From an uncultured Lachnoanaerobaculum sp. (GTDB lineage: Bacteria; Bacillota; Clostridia; Lachnospirales; Lachnospiraceae): 19,431 bases of DNA. The notes beneath the pieces are model-generated. The model did no database searches. It was not told where the DNA came from and saw nothing but the letters and a program-made list of their open reading frames with translations. How positions within the stretch are numbered: the stretch's first letter is position 1; each line of letters begins with the position of its first letter. Location: NCBI GenBank assembly GCA_946999385.1, contig CAMQCZ010000027.1, forward strand, positions 1-19,431, written 5' to 3'. A program made the position numbers and the translations under genes. Positions 16,860 to 19,431 of the stretch are shown here, piece after piece.

Positions 16860-17756
16860 CTATTTAGTCTTACTTATTATTTTCAAGATAATTGTTAATA
16901 TTACTACTATTATAAAAAATATACTTGCAATACTACATGCATAACCGAAATTACCTTTTTGAAATCCTTGCTCATATATATAATATACTATTGTTTTTGT
17001 AGCATTTCTCGGCCCACCTTTAGTCATTATATATGGTTGTGTGAATAATTTCATTGCCTGTATAAAAGTTATAATCAAAACATATTTAATTGTACTTTTT
17101 AAATTCGGTAATGTTATATAAAGCAATTTTTCAAAATAATTGGCACCATCAACATTTGCAGCCTCATATAGCTGATTCGGTATAGCTTTTAATCCGGCTA
17201 TAAAAATCATCATTTGGTAACCGGCACCTTGCCATGCAGACATAAAAATAATAGAATTCATAGCTACTTTTTTATCATTTAAAAAATCTACATTTCCCAT
17301 ACCAAAGCTTTTTAATAAAGCATTTAATATGCCTGTATTAGGATTAGAATTATATAAAATTGTCCACAAAATAGATATAACCACCATAGAGCTTATCTGT
17401 GGACTATAATATAAGGTTCTGAATATCTTAACTCCTCTTTTTTTATTTGATACCATTAAAGCTAAAATAAGTGCAACTAAACATTGTAAGGGTACAACCA
17501 AAATAGTAAAATATATGGTATTTTTTAAAGCTATATAAAATACTTTGTCTTTAAATAGATTAATATAATTTTGAAAAAATATAAATTCTATGTCCTTAGG
17601 TCTTATAATTTGATATTTAAAAAATGAATAATATATAGTATATATTACAGGTATTAATAAAAATGCTACAAGAAAAATAATTGCAGGCATGCTCATAATT
17701 AGAGCTGTAATATTATAGTTATTTTTTTGAAATATTTTTTTCGATTTTGAAAGCAT
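16860..17756 (-). CDS. Sugar ABC transporter permease, MalF type
   Basis: The 298-residue protein is the first permease subunit of the same importer. It has about six membrane helices, the first at about 18-45 (PAIIFLVAFLLIPVIYTIYY), and an EAA loop at 198-217 (EAANVDGANYFEKLLYITLP). TKGGPRNATKTIVYYIYEQGF near the C-terminus is a usual MalF-type segment. It lies 19 bp after the binding-protein gene, with AAAGGA before the ATG. Gene order binding protein, MalF-type, MalG-type is standard for this class of transporter. Confidence 0.95.
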   Translation of the reverse strand: MLSKSKKIFQKNNYNITALIMSMPAIIFLVAFLLIPVIYTIYYSFFKYQIIRPKDIEFIFFQNYINLFKDKVFYIALKNTIYFTILVVPLQCLVALILALMVSNKKRGVKIFRTLYYSPQISSMVVISILWTILYNSNPNTGILNALLKSFGMGNVDFLNDKKVAMNSIIFMSAWQGAGYQMMIFIAGLKAIPNQLYEAANVDGANYFEKLLYITLPNLKSTIKYVLIITFIQAMKLFTQPYIMTKGGPRNATKTIVYYIYEQGFQKGNFGYACSIASIFFIIVVILTIILKIISKTK

Positions 17757-17775
17757 ATTATTCCTTTCTTAATCT

Positions 17776-19056
17776 TTATTTAGCATAATATTGTTCATAT
17801 GCTTCTTCATAATTTTTAGCTACTAAATCCAACTCCTGTTTTTCATCTGCACCTGAAAATATATTTAACATAGCAGTTGAAAAATCTGTAGATAATACAG
17901 AATATGAAGGAGTCTTAGGTCTTGAATGCCCTGTATGCTGTAATTGCCATTTTATTAATAATCTTGCTCCCTCATTCCATTCAGGCATCTTTTCATAAGA
18001 GGAATTTCTTGTTGCAGGCTTAGAAACGGCTGAAGCATAAGTTGCTATATTATCACTATTCATAAGCCAAGATAAAAATTTACCTGCTTTTTCTTTATTA
18101 TTAGAGTTACTGGTTATTGTAGCAGCCCAATCCCCAATTGGAGAATATGCTTTTTTTGAATCAGAAATAGGAAAATATGATATACCCCAATTTATATCAG
18201 ATTTTTCAAGATCTACGATATTCCAAGAGCCTCCCAGCATAGTTGCCGCCTTCCCATTTAAAAATTCATCTTTTACAGGATCTATATTTGCACATCCATT
18301 CTTAATAAATTCATTCAGATATTTAGCCGTTTTTATACTATTTTCTGAATTTATAAAGCCATCTGCTTTACTTGAATTACTATTAATAAAACTAACATCA
18401 TTTTCTTCAAACAACTGTCCAAGTGCATAAATAATCCCCTCTCCCTTATCCATTATTATATTAGTACCTACATATTCATCTGTAGTAAGTTTTTTTGCAT
18501 TTTCTAAAAATTCACTTTGTGTCCATGCTTTTTCTATATCTGTATCGGAAGGATACTCTATACCTGCCTTATCTAGGTAATCCTTATTATAAAACAAAGC
18601 AACTGATGATTCTGTAGCACCAATAGCATATAATTTATCCATATAAGTATTAGCATCTATTGAACTTTTAGCAAAATCATCCTTATCTTCTTGGCTAAAA
18701 TAAGAATCCAAAGGAGCAATAATTGCATTTTGTGCATAGTAGGTTACCATAGGACCATCTACATATAAAATATCAGGTAAATCATTAGATGTGATAGCAG
18801 TAGTTATTTTATTTTCATAAGAATATGAATCTCCTCTATCTATAGCTTCTCTTTTAACCTTCATATCAGGATTTTCTTTATTCCACTGATTTATTTTTTC
18901 TACCCACCAATCTTCTATTTCCTTTGTATCAGTAGGGCTCCATATAAGTATTGTATTATCTTTTTTAACAGCATCTACATTTTTATTTGTTTTTGAACAA
19001 GCAATCAAAGCTGTAGCTAAAAATATACTAAATAAAATACTTAAACCTTTTTTCAT
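17776..19056 (-). CDS. Sugar-binding lipoprotein of ABC transporter (SBP family 1)
   Basis: The 426-residue protein has a lipoprotein signal peptide with lipobox LIAC, lipid-modified at Cys20, followed by a Ser/Thr/Asn/Lys-rich tether. The rest is a family 1 extracellular solute-binding protein: TILIWSPTDTKEIEDWW opens the first lobe, GKAATMLGGSWNI (about 268-280) and the GDWAATITSNS segment lie at the hinge region, and a helical C-terminus ends AYEQYYAK. It captures sugar outside the membrane and delivers it to the two permeases. AAGGAGAG precedes ATG. As first gene it lies directly behind the operon promoter and palindrome. A fructoside ligand is inferred from the GH32 gene in the operon, not from binding residues. 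Confidence 0.95.
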   Translation of the reverse strand: MKKGLSILFSIFLATALIACSKTNKNVDAVKKDNTILIWSPTDTKEIEDWWVEKINQWNKENPDMKVKREAIDRGDSYSYENKITTAITSNDLPDILYVDGPMVTYYAQNAIIAPLDSYFSQEDKDDFAKSSIDANTYMDKLYAIGATESSVALFYNKDYLDKAGIEYPSDTDIEKAWTQSEFLENAKKLTTDEYVGTNIIMDKGEGIIYALGQLFEENDVSFINSNSSKADGFINSENSIKTAKYLNEFIKNGCANIDPVKDEFLNGKAATMLGGSWNIVDLEKSDINWGISYFPISDSKKAYSPIGDWAATITSNSNNKEKAGKFLSWLMNSDNIATYASAVSKPATRNSSYEKMPEWNEGARLLIKWQLQHTGHSRPKTPSYSVLSTDFSTAMLNIFSGADEKQELDLVAKNYEEAYEQYYAK

Positions 19057-19107
19057 AAAAATACTCTCCTTTTAAATTATCTTATAATTTTTATTTTTAT
19101 ATTTAAT

Positions 19108-19127
19108 ATATGGAAGCCGTTCCATAT
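19108..19127. promoter_or_regulatory. Palindromic operator, probable LacI-family site
   Basis: ATATGGAAGCCGTTCCATAT has perfect 8-bp arms flanking GCCG. Its core TGGAAGCCGTTCCA has the layout of LacI-family operators and matches the CcpA cre pattern TGNAANCGNTTNCA at every fixed position except one central base. It lies at about +2 to +21 from the predicted start, where binding would block transcription. The operon's own LacI-type protein is the likely ligand, though CcpA could also bind. Confidence 0.75.
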
Positions 19128-19135
19128 TGATAGTT

Positions 19136-19164
19136 ATTATAAATTTATACTATAAAAAAGTCAA
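19136..19164 (-). promoter_or_regulatory. Sigma-A promoter of the fructoside operon
   Basis: On the minus strand TTGACT (19164-19159) and TATAAT (19141-19136) are separated by 17 bases. The start would be near 19129, giving a leader of about 72 nt that begins with the palindromic operator. The spacer is A+T-rich. Confidence 0.8.
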
Positions 19165-19373
19165 TATGTTAAATTTTACATATTTTAAAATAATTTTTTG
19201 TATATTTTGACAAGATAATGGAGAAAATTTTTATTTTATATAAAATAGCTTATATTATATTGCTTATACAATAAAAATTTATTTAAAAAAATTTCAGAAT
19301 AATTAAGTTGAAAATCAAAAGATAATTCTTAGAAGATAATGATAAGTTTAAAAGATTTTTTACATAAAAAAAA

Positions 19374-19431
<58 letters not shown>

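Larger units (their letters stand above)
19057..19373. other. 317-bp gap between sugar operon and tRNA-Gly
   Basis: Apart from the operon promoter, its palindrome and the ribosome binding site, I see no gene. The part from about 19165 to 19365 is A+T-rich and without a clear hairpin or open frame. The A-run at 19366-19373 is the T-tract directly following the tRNA on the minus strand. Confidence 0.6.

Noticed and set aside
19207..19235. Plus-strand promoter beginning with TTGACA
   Set aside because: No good -10 element stands at the right spacing, and nothing downstream is encoded on the plus strand within the window.

Overview
The window looks like chromosome of an anaerobic, very A+T-rich Bacillota of the Clostridia type. 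The grounds are the base composition, strong AGGAG-type ribosome binding sites, consensus sigma-A promoters, a bifunctional AdhE with a Rex-like operator, an oxygen-scavenging flavodiiron protein, and a sugar ABC transporter without its own ATPase. The species cannot be told from the sequence. All genes except the flavodiiron protein gene lie on the minus strand, so units are described from high to low coordinates.

Layout, right to left. A tRNA-Gly(GCC) enters at the right edge, cut at its 5' end and with no encoded CCA. Next is a five-gene sugar operon (19056 to 13532): lipoprotein binding protein, two permeases, LacI-type regulator and cytoplasmic GH32 beta-fructosidase. Its promoter (TTGACT-17-TATAAT) has a near-perfect palindrome just after the predicted transcription start, a likely operator for the LacI-type protein. 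The operon probably imports sucrose or short fructo-oligosaccharides and hydrolyses them inside the cell, using an ATPase encoded elsewhere. A bidirectional terminator separates it from the convergent plus-strand gene fprA. Divergent from fprA is a tightly overlapping unit: PTS enzyme I, a Wzy-like polytopic membrane protein and a class I aminotransferase (11944 to 7799).

Then come two cell-surface genes: an SH3b/glucosaminidase-type cell-wall hydrolase and a membrane-anchored protein with a cohesin-like domain, a cadherin-like beta-sandwich domain and a highly charged repetitive intracellular tail. After a 569-bp non-coding stretch is adhE, followed 18 bp later by a phosphotransferase of the aminoglycoside/choline-kinase fold, and a strong hairpin. 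The left edge holds the C-terminal remnant of an IS30-family transposase.

Most of this is ordinary clostridial metabolism. The parts most worth a second look are the Rex-type operator overlapping the adhE start region, the enzyme I/Wzy-like/aminotransferase unit, the cohesin/cadherin-like protein with its charged repeat tail beside the wall hydrolase, and the operator-promoter arrangement of the fructoside operon. I found no CRISPR array, prophage, toxin-antitoxin pair or clearly new defence system.
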